From positions 3,658,001 to 3,722,000 of the forward strand of contig MSED01000003.1 of assembly GCA_002099365.1 (NCBI GenBank): a DNA stretch of 64,000 nt, given 5' to 3'. Source of the DNA: Phialophora verrucosa. Lineage: Eukaryota > Ascomycota > Eurotiomycetes > Chaetothyriales > Herpotrichiellaceae. This document shows positions 1-11,596 of the stretch, piece by piece. Every line of letters starts with the position of its first letter. The stretch's first letter is position 1. Made by a program: the position numbers and the translations under genes. Below the pieces are notes generated by a model. That model was not told the DNA's origin. It made no database searches and saw only the letters and a list, made by a program, of their open reading frames with translations.

Positions 1-43
1 GCTCCGTCTTCTTGGTCTCCGTGACCCCGCTATTCTGGTCCAT
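1..43 (-). CDS. possible 5' end of a gene running off the left edge (partial)
   Basis: On the minus strand an ATG at 43-41 opens 14 codons (MDQNSGVTETKKTE) that run off the window without a stop. The ATG has a purine at -3 and G at +4, a fair context, and no gene lies between it and position 2562, so 44-2562 could be its upstream region. There is too little sequence to recognise a family. It may be chance. Confidence 0.22.
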   Translation of the reverse strand, partial: MDQNSGVTETKKTE

Positions 44-2562
44 CTTGAAACGAGCGGTCGTCAGATGGGCGAGGTGGGGGGCTTGGAGGACGAATGATTT
101 GAAACAACTGTAGTAAGAGAGTGCACCCGAACACTGGTGTGTGGGCTGCTCAATCTACGAGGCAGTACAAAGTAATGCAATACGGGAACAAGTGGGAGTG
201 AATGATTCTTGTAGATATGAGCAGGCTCCAGGCAGAACTGAGGTTGAGGCTGAGGCACACCTGGCCGCCCACGCGCCTGACAATGTGCGCCGCTTCTGAG
301 CGTCCGCCAAGGAGATGATAAGTGAATCTGACGGAATATGGGCAGGCAGAACTCTGAATGGCTGTGTACAAAGTAGTGAATATGAGGCGCAGAGGCCTGC
401 GAACCAGGTGCGGCACAATTGGGCAGATGTGAGAGGATGTTTGATGCCTTGTTTGCAGCCTGTCGGGAATGCACAAACATGTAATTGTTCGCCTGAACGG
501 CCCAGTGCGAGTGTATCAGCCAATTCGAGGGAAGTCACGACGGTGACGAAAGAGCAGGGAGCGAACAGCGGGCAGTCAGTCGTGTCCTGGGAGTCGTCTC
601 AAGCCTCAACAAGAGCGAGGTGGCAGGCGGCCAGGGTTTTGGCACTGCACAATGCATGAATGTGGTCTTCTGATCAGGTGGGAAGTGGAAGCGTGCTAGA
701 AAATGAATGGCTGATATGCAGCAACTACGCAACAGGCCGCAGCAGGTGAGCTGACTTTGGCTTTGGTCCTGTCTTGCTGGAGCTTCATCCGTGCTTCCGA
801 TCTGTGGAGGGAGTCTCCTTTAGCTGTTTCTGGCCTACGCCCGCCGCCATCTGCAGGGCAGACGGGACCTTTGAAATAACGAAAGATCCCACTAAGTGGG
901 CACCAAACGCACCCATCCCGCATGCTTTTAGCTGTGTTGTTGGGCCTGCATGGGCTTTCGTTTGCCTTGGGGACGACGGTTAGCGAGGATCGCCGTCCAG
1001 CCCCGCAAACCCGCACTGGGAAATAAAAAGCACATGGCAAATGGTTGGCCGTTGCTGGTCTCAGAATTGGCAGACGCGCAGGTTGTTTCACGTACATTCC
1101 AGCAAGATACGCTTGGGTAATCAGACAGCAATTGGCCCTTGCTCATGGATCATTCTGCCCAACACCACAACAGACAGGATGTGGTTTCCGAAGTCCACAA
1201 ATCTACGTCTCTATGTCTTCGTACTACGCATTCCAGCTCTTCCTTCACGTAAACCAGAGGAGGTGAGGGTGTCGAATCCAAAATCTGTCAACCTGCTCCT
1301 ATGAAGACAGAAAGAGACAGGAGACTTGGACCTAGGAGCTGTCGCGGCCAGCGCTCATGAGGGACTTGAAGGAGCCTGGTTGTTTGTCTCAATGTCGACG
1401 AGGATGCCGCAAGCCGTGAGTCGCCTCGAATTTACGGGCCTCGAAGACGGTTGTGCGCAAGTGGTGGCCATCACCATGAACGACGATAACGACGAATTTG
1501 CGCCCGCGTCAATGGGCCCAATTTGTTTCTTGTGTGTCTGCCTCGCGTTCTATTCGTCACTCATTCAGTCTCGAGGTCAGGGCACTTTCTGACCTGAGAT
1601 TCCAGTAAGGCGAAGACCTTTGATCGACAAAGTGCGCTAGGTCTCTGTAGGGCAGCACAGTAGGCAAGCGTGTAAAGGTTGTCGCCGAAGAATGAAGAGG
1701 CGCCCGAGAGTGCATAACCTGACACATTCAACCAAGCAAGTGTCTGTGGATGAGAGCAATGTGCAATTATGAGCCAAGGGACAAGATGTGATGAGGCTGC
1801 TGCTGGTTGATCTTATATGTAGTTTGACATATTGTCGCAGGCAGCCTAAGCCGATGAGCTGGTTATGTCATGTGCAATGTTGCTTTGAAATGAAACAAAT
1901 AGCCGTTGTTATGGCTGCTAGGACAATGATGGGAGATCAGGCGACAAAAAGGCATGGAAGTCTAACTGTTACACGACAAGGCGAAGAGCACGTCAAGGGC
2001 CGCGGCAGGAAGATGCCTGACATAATTTCTATCGATAGCCACCTAAAAGCCACCAGTGCTTCGGCTTTGTCATCAAACGATCCCAATGCCAAAATGCATA
2101 ACGGATCAGCCAGCCAGCAGCACCCTCAAGCCACTCATACTGCGCAAAAGTGTAGTACATAATGATACCCTCCTCAACTTTGAAGCCTATCACGGCCAAT
2201 CTCGCCGAAACTCCTCGCGCGAAGGCGTGTCAGTCCTGATTGTCCCGATTACTACTCGGTATATCCACGTCTAGGCTTTATTAACAATCAAGTGTTCCAC
2301 CCTCTCCAGGTCCAGGCATCTACCGAGGCTCGTCGACCACGGCGATGGCTGCTCCAAGGCATTGTCCCTTCGTGTCATTGGCCGGGCATCGAACCATTGC
2401 CATACGATATCCCTGGATATAACCGCCTCGGATGCCAGCCTCTGGTCTATATTATGTCGATGCTCATGTCGCCAGTAATAAGACTTGCAACAAATTCCAT
2501 CCAGCAGCCCATTCCATTGCCATCGTTTGTGTAGGTTCCACCTCAGCCTCGCTACCGCCAAA
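44..2562. other. intergenic region without recognisable gene
   Basis: About 2.5 kb. Both strands carry only short open frames with no recognisable domain or plausible splice chain. It precedes the plus-strand reductase at 2563 and may hold that gene's promoter and that of the possible minus-strand gene at the edge. No repeats or RNA genes were seen. Confidence 0.5.
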
Positions 2563-3697
2563 ATGGTCCAGAACAAAGCCTTCATCTACAAATCAATTCC
2601 CAATGGCTGGCCAGTGCCAGGCCAGGACCTCACCGTCGAGGACATCGGCTTCGATGAGAACGCCCCGCCACCCAAGGGCGGCTTCACAACGAAGAACTAC
2701 TACGTGGCATACGACCCCTCGCAACGGGGCCGCATGCGCGACCCCTCTATCACATCGTATTCGCCAGCCATGAACACCGGCGAACCCGTCATCAGCGTCA
2801 GCGTCATAGGCAAAGTCCTCAAATCCGACAACCCTGCCATCAAGGAAGGACAGACCGTCATGTTGCAGGGTTCCGGCACGGAGAGTTATTCGGTCAAGGA
2901 CGAAAGCGCTGTCAAGACGACGCAGATTATCGAGCCGAAGGAGGGCGTCCCGCTCACGGCGTACCTGGGACTGCTGGGCATGACGGGCATGACGGCCTAT
3001 GGGAGTCTGCATGAGATCGGACAGCCGAAGAAAGGGGATGTCATTCTCATTTCTGCCGCTGCGGGAGCGGTGGGCCAGATGGTCGGCCAGATTGCGGTGC
3101 GGGAAGGTCTACACGTAAGTAATTAATATGCCCGACTCTCACCATCTCGCCCAAAAACCGGATTCGACTCCGGACTGACGTTGGTCCCAGGTCATCGGCT
3201 CCGTCGGCGACGACCGCAAACTCGACTTCATCCTGAACGACCTCAAATTCACGTCCGGCTTCAACTACAAGAAAGAGTCCATGGCCGACGCGGTGAAGCG
3301 GCTGGCCCCCGACGGCATCGACATCTTCTACGACAACGTCGGCGGGGAGCTCCTCGACGTGGCCCTCGCCAACATGAAGGTCTTCGGCCGCATCGTCGCG
3401 TGCGGTTCCATCTCGACGTACAACAACGCCAAGGACACGGACCCCTACGGCGTAAAGAACTATAGCCAGATCGTGAGACGGCGGCTGCGCTGGCAAGGCT
3501 TCCTGGTCTTCGACCCGAACATCGTGCAGTGGCGAAAGGAGCGCGACGAGAACATCACCAAGTGGATCCAGGACGGCAGTTTCAAGAGCGTTGACCATGT
3601 GACCGAGGGGATGGACAATGCCGTCGACGGCTTCCTCGGCATGCTCAAGGGCCAGAATCTGGGCAAGAGTATTTTGAAGATTGCGGATCCCGAATGA
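2563..3697 (+). CDS. MDR-family NADP-dependent alkenal/enone reductase (LTB4 12-hydroxydehydrogenase / prostaglandin reductase type)
   Basis: Two exons, 2563-3114 and 3191-3697, joined across a 76-nt GT-AG intron (GTAAGT donor, CCAG acceptor), give 352 residues, the usual size for the zinc-independent medium-chain reductases. Seen: an N-terminal GroES-like half; the nucleotide-binding loop ISAAAGAVGQMVGQIA near residue 165; then the second Rossmann strand VIGSVGDD directly after the intron; and the family stretches FYDNVGGELLD and GRIVACGSIS. Family knowledge: these enzymes reduce the C=C bond of alpha,beta-unsaturated aldehydes and ketones with NADPH, often in detoxification of lipid aldehydes, in the cytosol. 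The ATG at 2563 begins the conserved N-terminus (MVQNKAFIYKSIP); upstream codons are open but have no ATG with similar support. It converges with the ubiquitin ligase at 4510. The physiological substrate is not deducible. Confidence 0.9.
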
Positions 3698-4509
3698 GGT
3701 TGTCTCACCAGCGGCTGGATCAGCTCGCTGTGGCAGACTTAATATGTTACAAGGGCTTTTCCCGAATGACTCATCGGCGTGAGGCGAGACCGGAAGCCCC
3801 CGAAACATTCAGAGCCGAGCAGAACCCCAACGTGATACTTGACAGTCGTTTGTCGTTCACGGACCATGAAGTGGAGATGGCCCGAGGAGGGCTCCCAGAA
3901 AAGGAGCCCGGGAGGATGGGAATGAGAAGTAGCAGTCGACATACTCGTGCGACAATACATCAAGCATCAAATTCGCTTTTCACATGTCTCGATCCCTCTT
4001 ACTGTCCAGGCGTTTACTCCATGGCCATGCCTCCCTTGGAAAACTCACATGTTCGTCCGAGCTCCCTGGTAGAAGAATTGTATCATCGCACGTTCCTGCC
4101 GCGGACACGACTCGAAAGACTGGGCACGGGAAATACGGTGAGCTGAGCGGAGGAACTCAACCTCCGCAAGGACACCGATCCTCTCCATCCAGGCATCATG
4201 CCTGTTAAGACAAATACATCAAATTCATTATCGACTGGGGATTGCTGCATTCCTGAATGCCCTTTGCTGGCCGACTGAGTCCGACCCAAATCCATGCCTA
4301 CTGGTGTCCATGTCGGCTTGACGAATGTGCAGCGCTTGGATGATATCGTAAGTCGTACCATACACAAAAAACCACGAATTCCACTTCTGCCATCAGCGGG
4401 GCTCGTATGGTGCCTCCCTTTTACATAAGTGTCTGGCTACCACGCCTTTCCCGTGCCCGTTCGTTCATCTTCATCTCTCATCGAAAAGTCTGCTCAAGCT
4501 TCCCTTAGC
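3698..4509. other. convergent intergenic region
   Basis: This tract separates the 3' ends of the plus-strand reductase and the minus-strand RBR ligase, so it should hold both terminators and 3' UTRs. Only short frames are present and none was recognised. Confidence 0.5.
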
Positions 4510-6309
4510 TCACCGATACATACTCTGCGCATACGGATCCGGCCCAGCAAGCCACTCCTGAATGCCTTCGAGTCTAGGGTCTCTTTCCATCCCGCGATGA
4601 TCCAAGGCCATGGATTCGTCATCTGTGTCATTACCACCCCTGCGAGCGGCGTTCCTTGACTTGTCCACACAAGTCTGGCATAGCTCCAGTGCACAATTCA
4701 CGCAAGTCAGGAGAAGGTTTCTCTGCAGGCATCCGTGGCAGGTATGGGGGTTCGTGCCCAGTCGAGACAAGTCTGAGTGTAAGCACCTAGGGCGACCGGC
4801 AGGGTCAACTGCCAGGCGGTAATCGGGCCACGCTTCCTCGTCAGAACCTCCATCTTCGTCCTCTTCGTCCTCATCTTCGTCTTCATCGTCATCATCGTCA
4901 TCATCCTCCTCACCCTCGTCACCCTCCTCCTCGTTCTCCCATGAGTTGGGTTCGCATTCACAGGCATCGTCCTCGTCAAACAGATTGCCGCAGCGGTAGC
5001 AGAATTCCACGCCACAGACACAATCCATGTGATTACATCCTTCAGTCTTCTCAACCATGTTCAGACAAGTTGGACATTGTTTCCATTTTTTGTCACTTCC
5101 TAATTGGTAGAGTTTTGTCAAGTTCTCTTCCTCCTTCGGGCACACACGTTCGGGAATGGCCCAAAGAGGATGATCGTCTGCTAGCCGTCTGCACTTTCTG
5201 CATGTCGAGGCCGCACACTTAGGACAGAGACCGACTTCATCCTGAGCTAAGATGTCGCTTTCTGCAATGAACGTGGAGCACTTTGGGGACGCGCAGTAGA
5301 GAGGCCGATTGGCGCTAAACTCGGCTTCGATTTCCTTGTACCGATCCAGGACCTCAGGGTCGAGTACGCTTCCCCAGACAGAGATGCGGAGAGGTTTGGC
5401 ACAGCATTTGGGGGGAAATGATGCCATGTTTGCACAGCCAGCTTTGAATGACAGATTAAGACAAGGCGTGCAATAGGAACAGTTGCAGGCAAGCTGAACC
5501 AGGTGACTGCGCTTGAATTCTTCCAGACAGACGGTGCATGAGACTTTGGGGGTCGAAGGTCGGGTCAGACGACGGCGATGGACGTGAGGAGGAGTCTGTG
5601 GTCTGGGAGGTCGAATTGTGGGACCATAGTTAAAGAGACTATTTGGGCCTGTAGCTGGTATCAATAGAGCCTCCCAAGCTGGAAGCTGCTGCGTCATATC
5701 CCATAGAGCCGACGGGTTGTAGAAATCCGTATCCACACCAGAAAGGCGTGGCGGGTGAGGCGGTACGGAATTTTGAGTCGGATCGACGGCCCTTGACCTC
5801 GGACCGTCTCTCGAAAACGGCGCGCTTTGTGGTGCTGCGTGCTGGAACCCCTCTCCCCTGTACGGTCCGGGAATGATGGACGAGAGTGGAGGGAGAGTTG
5901 GTGGTTCGGAATTACCTGGTGCACGCGGGCGTACAGATTGCGGAAACGACATCCTCGGTGGGTACATTATGCCTGTACTGCCTGGATTAGGTTGAGGGAG
6001 GTGTCGAAGGTAGTTGTCGAAGGTGCCGGCGGCCGAGTTCATCCGATCTGAGGATGTACTGGGTGCTGTGAAAGGCCTCCCAAAGGTGGTAGGACGGCTG
6101 CGAAAAGGTATCGGGCCTGGGAGACTCTGAAGTCCTTGTGGCAGTGAGCCATGCGGATGTGGGTGTGAGCCGTCGAGAGCAGCTGGAATACCTTGAGGAG
6201 GGCGTAAATGCTCTCTGGGCTGAGCGTCGGACATGAAGATATCGCCATCCCCGTCGACCCGATGATTACCAGCGAAGCCGGGCGTTCCCTGCAGAGATGC
6301 GGGCCGCAT
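4510..6309 (-). CDS. RBR (RING1-IBR-RING2, TRIAD) E3 ubiquitin ligase
   Basis: One uninterrupted exon of 599 residues. A Pro-rich, probably disordered N-terminus (1-250) precedes the zinc modules: RING1 from C258 (CTVCLEEF) to about 304; IBR with CASPKC and CPKC...CRKC (339-373); RING2 from C412 (CPTCLNMVE) with GCNHMDCVCG and FCYRCG. By family alignment C425 in GCNHM is the catalytic cysteine that takes ubiquitin from the E2 as a thioester. A run of about 35 Asp/Glu residues follows (about 457-492), then an extra Cys/His cluster (RCLHSD, CHGC, CVNC, CQTC, about 515-560) that is not part of a standard RBR and may bind one or two more zincs. Substrate and localisation cannot be read from the sequence. 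The frame upstream of the ATG is open for only about 20 codons and has no other ATG. Divergence of the N-terminus is normal for the family. Confidence 0.9.
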   Translation of the reverse strand: MRPASLQGTPGFAGNHRVDGDGDIFMSDAQPREHLRPPQGIPAALDGSHPHPHGSLPQGLQSLPGPIPFRSRPTTFGRPFTAPSTSSDRMNSAAGTFDNYLRHLPQPNPGSTGIMYPPRMSFPQSVRPRAPGNSEPPTLPPLSSIIPGPYRGEGFQHAAPQSAPFSRDGPRSRAVDPTQNSVPPHPPRLSGVDTDFYNPSALWDMTQQLPAWEALLIPATGPNSLFNYGPTIRPPRPQTPPHVHRRRLTRPSTPKVSCTVCLEEFKRSHLVQLACNCSYCTPCLNLSFKAGCANMASFPPKCCAKPLRISVWGSVLDPEVLDRYKEIEAEFSANRPLYCASPKCSTFIAESDILAQDEVGLCPKCAASTCRKCRRLADDHPLWAIPERVCPKEEENLTKLYQLGSDKKWKQCPTCLNMVEKTEGCNHMDCVCGVEFCYRCGNLFDEDDACECEPNSWENEEEGDEGEEDDDDDDDEDEDEDEEDEDGGSDEEAWPDYRLAVDPAGRPRCLHSDLSRLGTNPHTCHGCLQRNLLLTCVNCALELCQTCVDKSRNAARRGGNDTDDESMALDHRGMERDPRLEGIQEWLAGPDPYAQSMYR

Positions 6310-7220
6310 GATGAGACTGCCTTGACTGAGTTCAGATTTCAGATCGGGTGGTGGTGTCCATTAAATGAGAACGGAATAGGCGAGCTGAAGTTGGGTTGCC
6401 GTGAAGGCGGGGAAAGGCGCTTTCGCAGCAAGTGCGCAGGCAGTGCGTGTTCGTTCCGAAGGTCGCACGGTGACAAGGGAGGAAGTGTTCAAGAAGTAAC
6501 TGCAATAATCTTGTCTTTCAATCAGAGGCAAAAAATTTGAGATCGAGACGCAGTCAAGGCGTAGATTAGGCTTCAGTTGTGATCTGGTTCACTTTCAGCC
6601 GTGCGGCGGTGGAGCAAAAAGGCAGCGACCGGCAACAATGCGAGGCAGTCGTGAGGCTGGAGTGTGGTTGAAGTGAAGGAGATTAGGCTAGGGAGCCATG
6701 GAAAACTTTATAACAATACAAAATGCTGGAGCTTGCTTGCATCTTCTCATCAGCCTTCTGCTCCAGGAGCGGATTCTGGAGGACTGTTCCTCTAAACTCG
6801 ACTCTTGGAAGCCCACAAGCCTCGCCTCCAAAAGAGGGATCTGCCCGCTCACTTGACCCTAACGCACACCTGTTGCACCCTTATTGGCTGCATTGTTTCA
6901 CACAGCCGGCCACATCGATCGAGGCCGTGAGGGTGGGAAATTTCGCTCCTCAAGTAAATGGACCGTGAAGTGATCGTACTGGAACAAAGGTCGCGCTACG
7001 CAGTGATAGAAATTTGTGGATTTGAAAGGTGGGAATCTAATGTGAAGTGCATCAGCACAGAGTAGCAAAGTGCATATCTGGTTGTACGTCTAGATAAAGT
7101 ATCATAGGACGATACAAAATTAAGGCGGACTCTTGTCTTCCAGAAATGCTCCTTGGACACTTGAATGTTGCTTTTGTACATGCTGGCCCTATCGCACCTA
7201 GAAGGCAGCTTCGTTGTCGT
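6310..7220. other. intergenic region upstream of the RBR ligase gene
   Basis: About 0.9 kb between the start of the minus-strand ligase and the stop of the minus-strand malate dehydrogenase. It should contain the ligase promoter and the dehydrogenase 3' UTR. No coding or repeat signal was recognised. Confidence 0.45.
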
Positions 7221-8526
7221 CTAGGACGGGTTTGCCTTCACGAAATCAATACCCTTCTGGATGTTCTTCTTTAGGTCTTCGAACTGGTTAGCCTCGTCTC
7301 GTTCCGCAGTGGGTCCATTTACTCACCTCCCAAGCATGCCTCCAGAAGAGACTCCTCATATTTGGTGAGCTTGCCGACCTCGTGGATCTTTTGAACACCG
7401 TCGGGGCCAAGCTCAACCTTGGAAGCAAAGAAGTCCACGCCCTGATCCTTGTACAGTGGGCTGTCGACGAAGGTGCACTCAACAACGCCCTTCTCCCCCT
7501 GTGCAGCCTTCAACAAGCTCTCGGCGAAGCGAGCACCAGCCATGGCCATGGAGAGAGTAGCAGAGCCAGCGCCATCTTTGGCCTTGACCACCTCATCACC
7601 ACCAAACTGGATGCGGTTGACGAGAGCATCAAGCTTCTCACCAGTGATATCAGTGTGACCGGATTGTGAGATCAGAGGCACGATGGTAACACCGGAATGT
7701 CCACCAACGACAGTGATATTCTCATTGGCGGGGTCTGTGCCCTTGAGTTCGGAAACGAATCTTGAGGCACGAACAACATCGAGGGTGGTGACGCCGAAAA
7801 GACGCTTGGGGTTGTAGACGCCCTTGCTCTTGTAGACCTCAGCGCAGATGGGGACCGTAGAATTGACCTAGTCAGAATGTCAGCTGTGTCGGATGGCAGA
7901 GGGTTAAGTCGTGTCGTACAGGGTTAGAAATAACCAAGACGTTGGCATTAGGAGCAGCATCAGCCGCAGCCTTCGCCAGGTCTCGGACGATGCTCGCGTT
8001 CGTGTTGAAGAGATCTTTTATGTCCATTAGATAACGTATCCTTGTTTGATGTCTTCTGCTTACCGTCACGGGTCATGCCTGGCTTCCGCGGCACACCAGC
8101 CGGGATGAGGATAACCTCAGCGCCCTCCAAAGCTTCTCGGAGCCCCGACGGAGTTGGGTCGTAGCCCTTGACGGTGCTCCTGGTGTTGATGTGACTGATA
8201 TCAGCTGCGACACCTGTTCACAGAGTCTGTCAACGCCGCTCCTTCACGTGGTATGCTGGGGAATCAACGGACCTGGCCCTAGGCGGATATCGTAGAGTGC
8301 GAGTTGTGAAACACGAGGATTGAGCTTCATCAGTAGCGACAGAGGCTGACCGATACCACCGGCGGCACCGAGGACGGTAACCTTCGAGGACTATGACATT
8401 ATCGTCGTCAGCTCGGACTAATCTTCATCAAGGCACAATCCTGGGAGGATAGTGACTGACCTGTCGCGCAGACGCCGAGAAAGCTCGACGCTGGACTTGT
8501 CCGAACATCTGTCTAGTGAACGACAT
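7221..8526 (-). CDS. mitochondrial NAD-dependent malate dehydrogenase
   Basis: Six exons, each phase-consistent: 8526-8461, 8390-8273, 8213-8064, 8014-7920, 7867-7327, 7276-7221; introns are 70, 59, 49, 52 and 50 nt. The product is 341 residues. An Arg/Ser-rich, acid-free N-terminus (about residues 1-22, RRAFSASARQ) reads as a mitochondrial presequence. The mature part starts with the NAD-binding VTVLGAAGGIGQPLS, then the LALYDIR strand, the loop IPAGVPRKPGMTRDDLF with the substrate arginines, LVISNPVNSTVPI, and SGHTDITG near the catalytic His. The C-terminus CLGDLKKNIQKG requires the acceptor at 7277, because the more obvious AG 7 nt earlier would frameshift. Role: the malate/oxaloacetate step of the TCA cycle. 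There is no peroxisomal SKL-like end, so this is not the glyoxysomal form. Two in-frame ATGs (8526, 8508) lie before the presequence core; the first is used here. Confidence 0.95.
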
Positions 8527-11500
8527 CTTCCTGGGCAGTCAAGAACGTCCGGGGGATAGGAGAGGAGGGTTCAGACGACAACAGCAGAGCCGGGTCTGGG
8601 TTGACAACGATGGGGGATGGATGAAAGGAATTATGGTGATGTCCGTGAGGGAAAAGTGAATCGACACCGACTGAAGCTTCGCTCAGAATCGCCGGGAAGT
8701 CCAATGCGGATCTTTCAGGGTTCGGTTAAGTTGCTGTTGCCGCAGTCCCGGAGCTCTGAGCTCTCCAAAACATGGCCTGGAAGCTCTCCTTTTGTGGTGT
8801 CTCGTGACTCAGCTTGGCATGGCCTCCGGTTTGCCGCTGCGTCCTCCGGATGATCAATCCGCCCTCATGAAGCCAGGGGACAAGGCTGCGGATTGCAGTC
8901 GAACGTGAGACTGCCATTCTTATCCTTGAATCAATTGATGTCGATATGTCGCTTTAAAGCGGTTGGGACAAGTAAGACGCCAGTGAACACTCCTTTGCTT
9001 TTCGCACCCTCCTACTCAGGCTGCGTTCTTCTACTTTGGACCGCAATCCGTGCCTACCTCAACTCTCAGACTCTCTGAACCTTCAGGTGGGTTTTTAATA
9101 GTCCACTACATCGGCTAATTTACCCATCATCTTATCCTCCTTGTTTATGCTCTGATGGGTTTGCTTGGGAGTGCTTCTTTCTGCGCATAGGCAATGCCGC
9201 TATAGGCATCCAGCAAAGTTACAATTGGCATCCAAACCAGCTTGGTACGTGAAGATCTGCCTGTCCCCCTCCTGTTCTCTAGGGTCTATCATCTCGCCTG
9301 TCCGGATAATTGCTCAGTCAACCTGATGCAACATTGTGCCTAAACCTGGACGCGACCTGAAGACATTGTCGCCCCTGAAGGCTATTTATGAAAATATGCA
9401 CAAGGTCGGCTTATTAAATGGCCCTTTGAAGAATGAGGCAATGAATACGCACCCCCTAAGTAACAGCTAGGGGGTTTCCATTCAGGATTCGTCGCCCTTA
9501 AACTGACACCTATGTCTGTGCACCATCAATGCCGTGCCCGATCGACAGTGTCATTCGACTGCTGCACATTGCCCCGAAAGAGAGCCTAATCGGATTCGAA
9601 GATGGGCCCCTAAACATCGTATGATCCGACAGACACTTTAAGCGACAAGCAGGGAGCATAATCTCAGAAAACCAGGTTACCGCAGCAGTCATAATACACG
9701 CTCTAGTCATTTGAAAGCTGTTTCTTTCAGACTTGCAGGAGGTCAGATGAAACAAAGGGACCATGCGATGACTAAATTGGTGGCACATATTTGGGGGGGT
9801 GGCCTCGTTGGTGCCCAGATGATGAACAAGACACAGGCACGGCATCGACTGAGGCTACCATTCTTTGACCGCGATGAAAGCTCCAGCTCGCTCCTATTGC
9901 AGATTGCTTAGTGTCGTCCCAGAGCGGAGACTATCGCTGAGAGAAGTTCTACTATTAGTCTGCTACGTGACTGAGAAACACAGCAGGAGGTGACAGTCCG
10001 CAGCTGACTGCTTCACCTGCTCTGGATCTGGTGGTTCGTACGGCCAGTATGGAAGCTCCCAAGAAGCCAATGGACATTTGGAGAAAGCCAGCAAAACGCG
10101 CCGATTCCGCTCATTGTTTCATTCTCAAGGGGAGTCCTGGAATGGACAGAAGGTTGTGCGGCGCCCTGAAATCATATCCCCCGGTTGTTGTGGCAAGCTG
10201 TTCTCCAGGAAAATCTAGGCATGCCTTTGATCTGTATGCTTGCTGATTGACGAATAACGAACAGCTTTGTGGAGTTCGTTCCTTGGGCATTGAGCGTAAC
10301 TTACGTTGTTTAATCAAGGTCTCTTATTTAATTTTTACAACTAGGGTGTGTAATCAATATTAGTTCTCTTCTCTCCGCCGAGGACGTCCCCAGCAGCAAA
10401 GATATGATGTTCAGCTACTATAGCCTCTAGCCATGTCAGTCCCTCGACGGTCAAGTTTTACGCTTGCTTATGGAAATTAGTTTCCTAATTTCTTGTCCTC
10501 CAGATGCCCCACGAGACAGAGTTATCTACAGACTGAATTAAAGCTAATCGCCATGTGTTGTCTTCTCACAGCACAGATCTCGTCGACCGACTGTGAAGGG
10601 AACCGGAGTCAACGACGATACGAAGGTCCGGACGTCCATCGTTAAGTGGGATTATTCCGCCCAAATGCGAGCTCTCTGGCCAAGCGAACGCCCAGCTCTT
10701 GTGCTCACCGAAATCAGATCTTGGGTACCAGTCATTTGCGGTTTATAGATGCTCGTGATCGATGCGCAACCCCTCAACCACATTTCTGGGCCTGTGCTCC
10801 GCCGACATTGGAGTGCAAGGTCCAGCGGGTAGCCTTTGGCGCAACATTTGTTCCAGTTGTAAAGATCCAATGGCAGCCCCGACCTCAGGCGGGAATTCCT
10901 CAAGTATGGGCCCCTGACGTGGATATTTCCAGCGAAGTGGGCTTTTATTTGCGCAGGAGCTGAAGCAAGGTGGAGTACCCTCCGCATTTCCCTAGCAATG
11001 TGGATTTCAGCCCCGGATTCCCCCAACCTTGGCTAGGCCCTCGTGTCGATATCAACCCACACGGCCCTGGTTCGGTTGCTGGTTCGCAACGTACACCAAC
11101 GCTCGGCGTAGATTATGTGGCGAATACCATCGATCCAAGCCCCAGACGGCTCGCTTCTCCCGCGAGACCAAAGATATTCAAGCTTTTACTTGCCCTATAC
11201 CAGCCTTTCTCCCTGGTTTTTAGCTCTGGGCGGTCTTGGTGCCAACCTGGTCGACCTCGTGTTGCCATGGGGCAAATCCACGAGACCGACCGGATCGAGC
11301 TATGTGGAGTGCAGAGGAAAAGTGGTGTTGGGGAATCTGATATTGTTTTTGGGTTTCGCTTCGAGCTCATGTCCAGTATTATCTTATGTCTGAGGATGGG
11401 GTGACTCAATTTCATTATCTGGCCATCGGAGTACATAAACTCGCCCAAACCCCAGGCCTTGATGAGTCCTGTCAGTTTTACTGCCTCTCCCCATTACTTT

Positions 11501-11596
11501 GGACGCATGCACATATTTCTCGTGACAGGCGCTCTCTATATCTAATCATCCCCCACCAAGACTGTGAATCTAGCATCGGTATTCTCATCGGCAACC
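8527..11596. other. 3-kb gene-free tract
   Basis: The tract lies between the divergent malate dehydrogenase and MFS transporter genes. Open frames on both strands are short and show no conserved motif. The longest plausible one, at 10970-11404 (+), has no recognisable domain and was not called. A promoter for each neighbour is expected. No tandem repeat or terminal inverted repeat was noticed. Confidence 0.5.

Noticed and set aside
3164..3180. T-arm-like hairpin CCGGATTCGACTCCGG in the reductase intron
   Set aside because: The intron is only 76 nt and no cloverleaf surrounds the hairpin. It is a chance stem inside a normal GT-AG intron.
3047..3808. 253-codon minus-strand open frame over the reductase
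   Set aside because: It is the mirror of C/G-ending codons in the reductase exons and crosses their splice sites. No domain.
10970..11404. 144-codon plus-strand frame in the gap before the MFS transporter
   Set aside because: It overlaps other chance frames, is Pro/Ser-rich without conserved motif, and has no good ATG context or intron signals.
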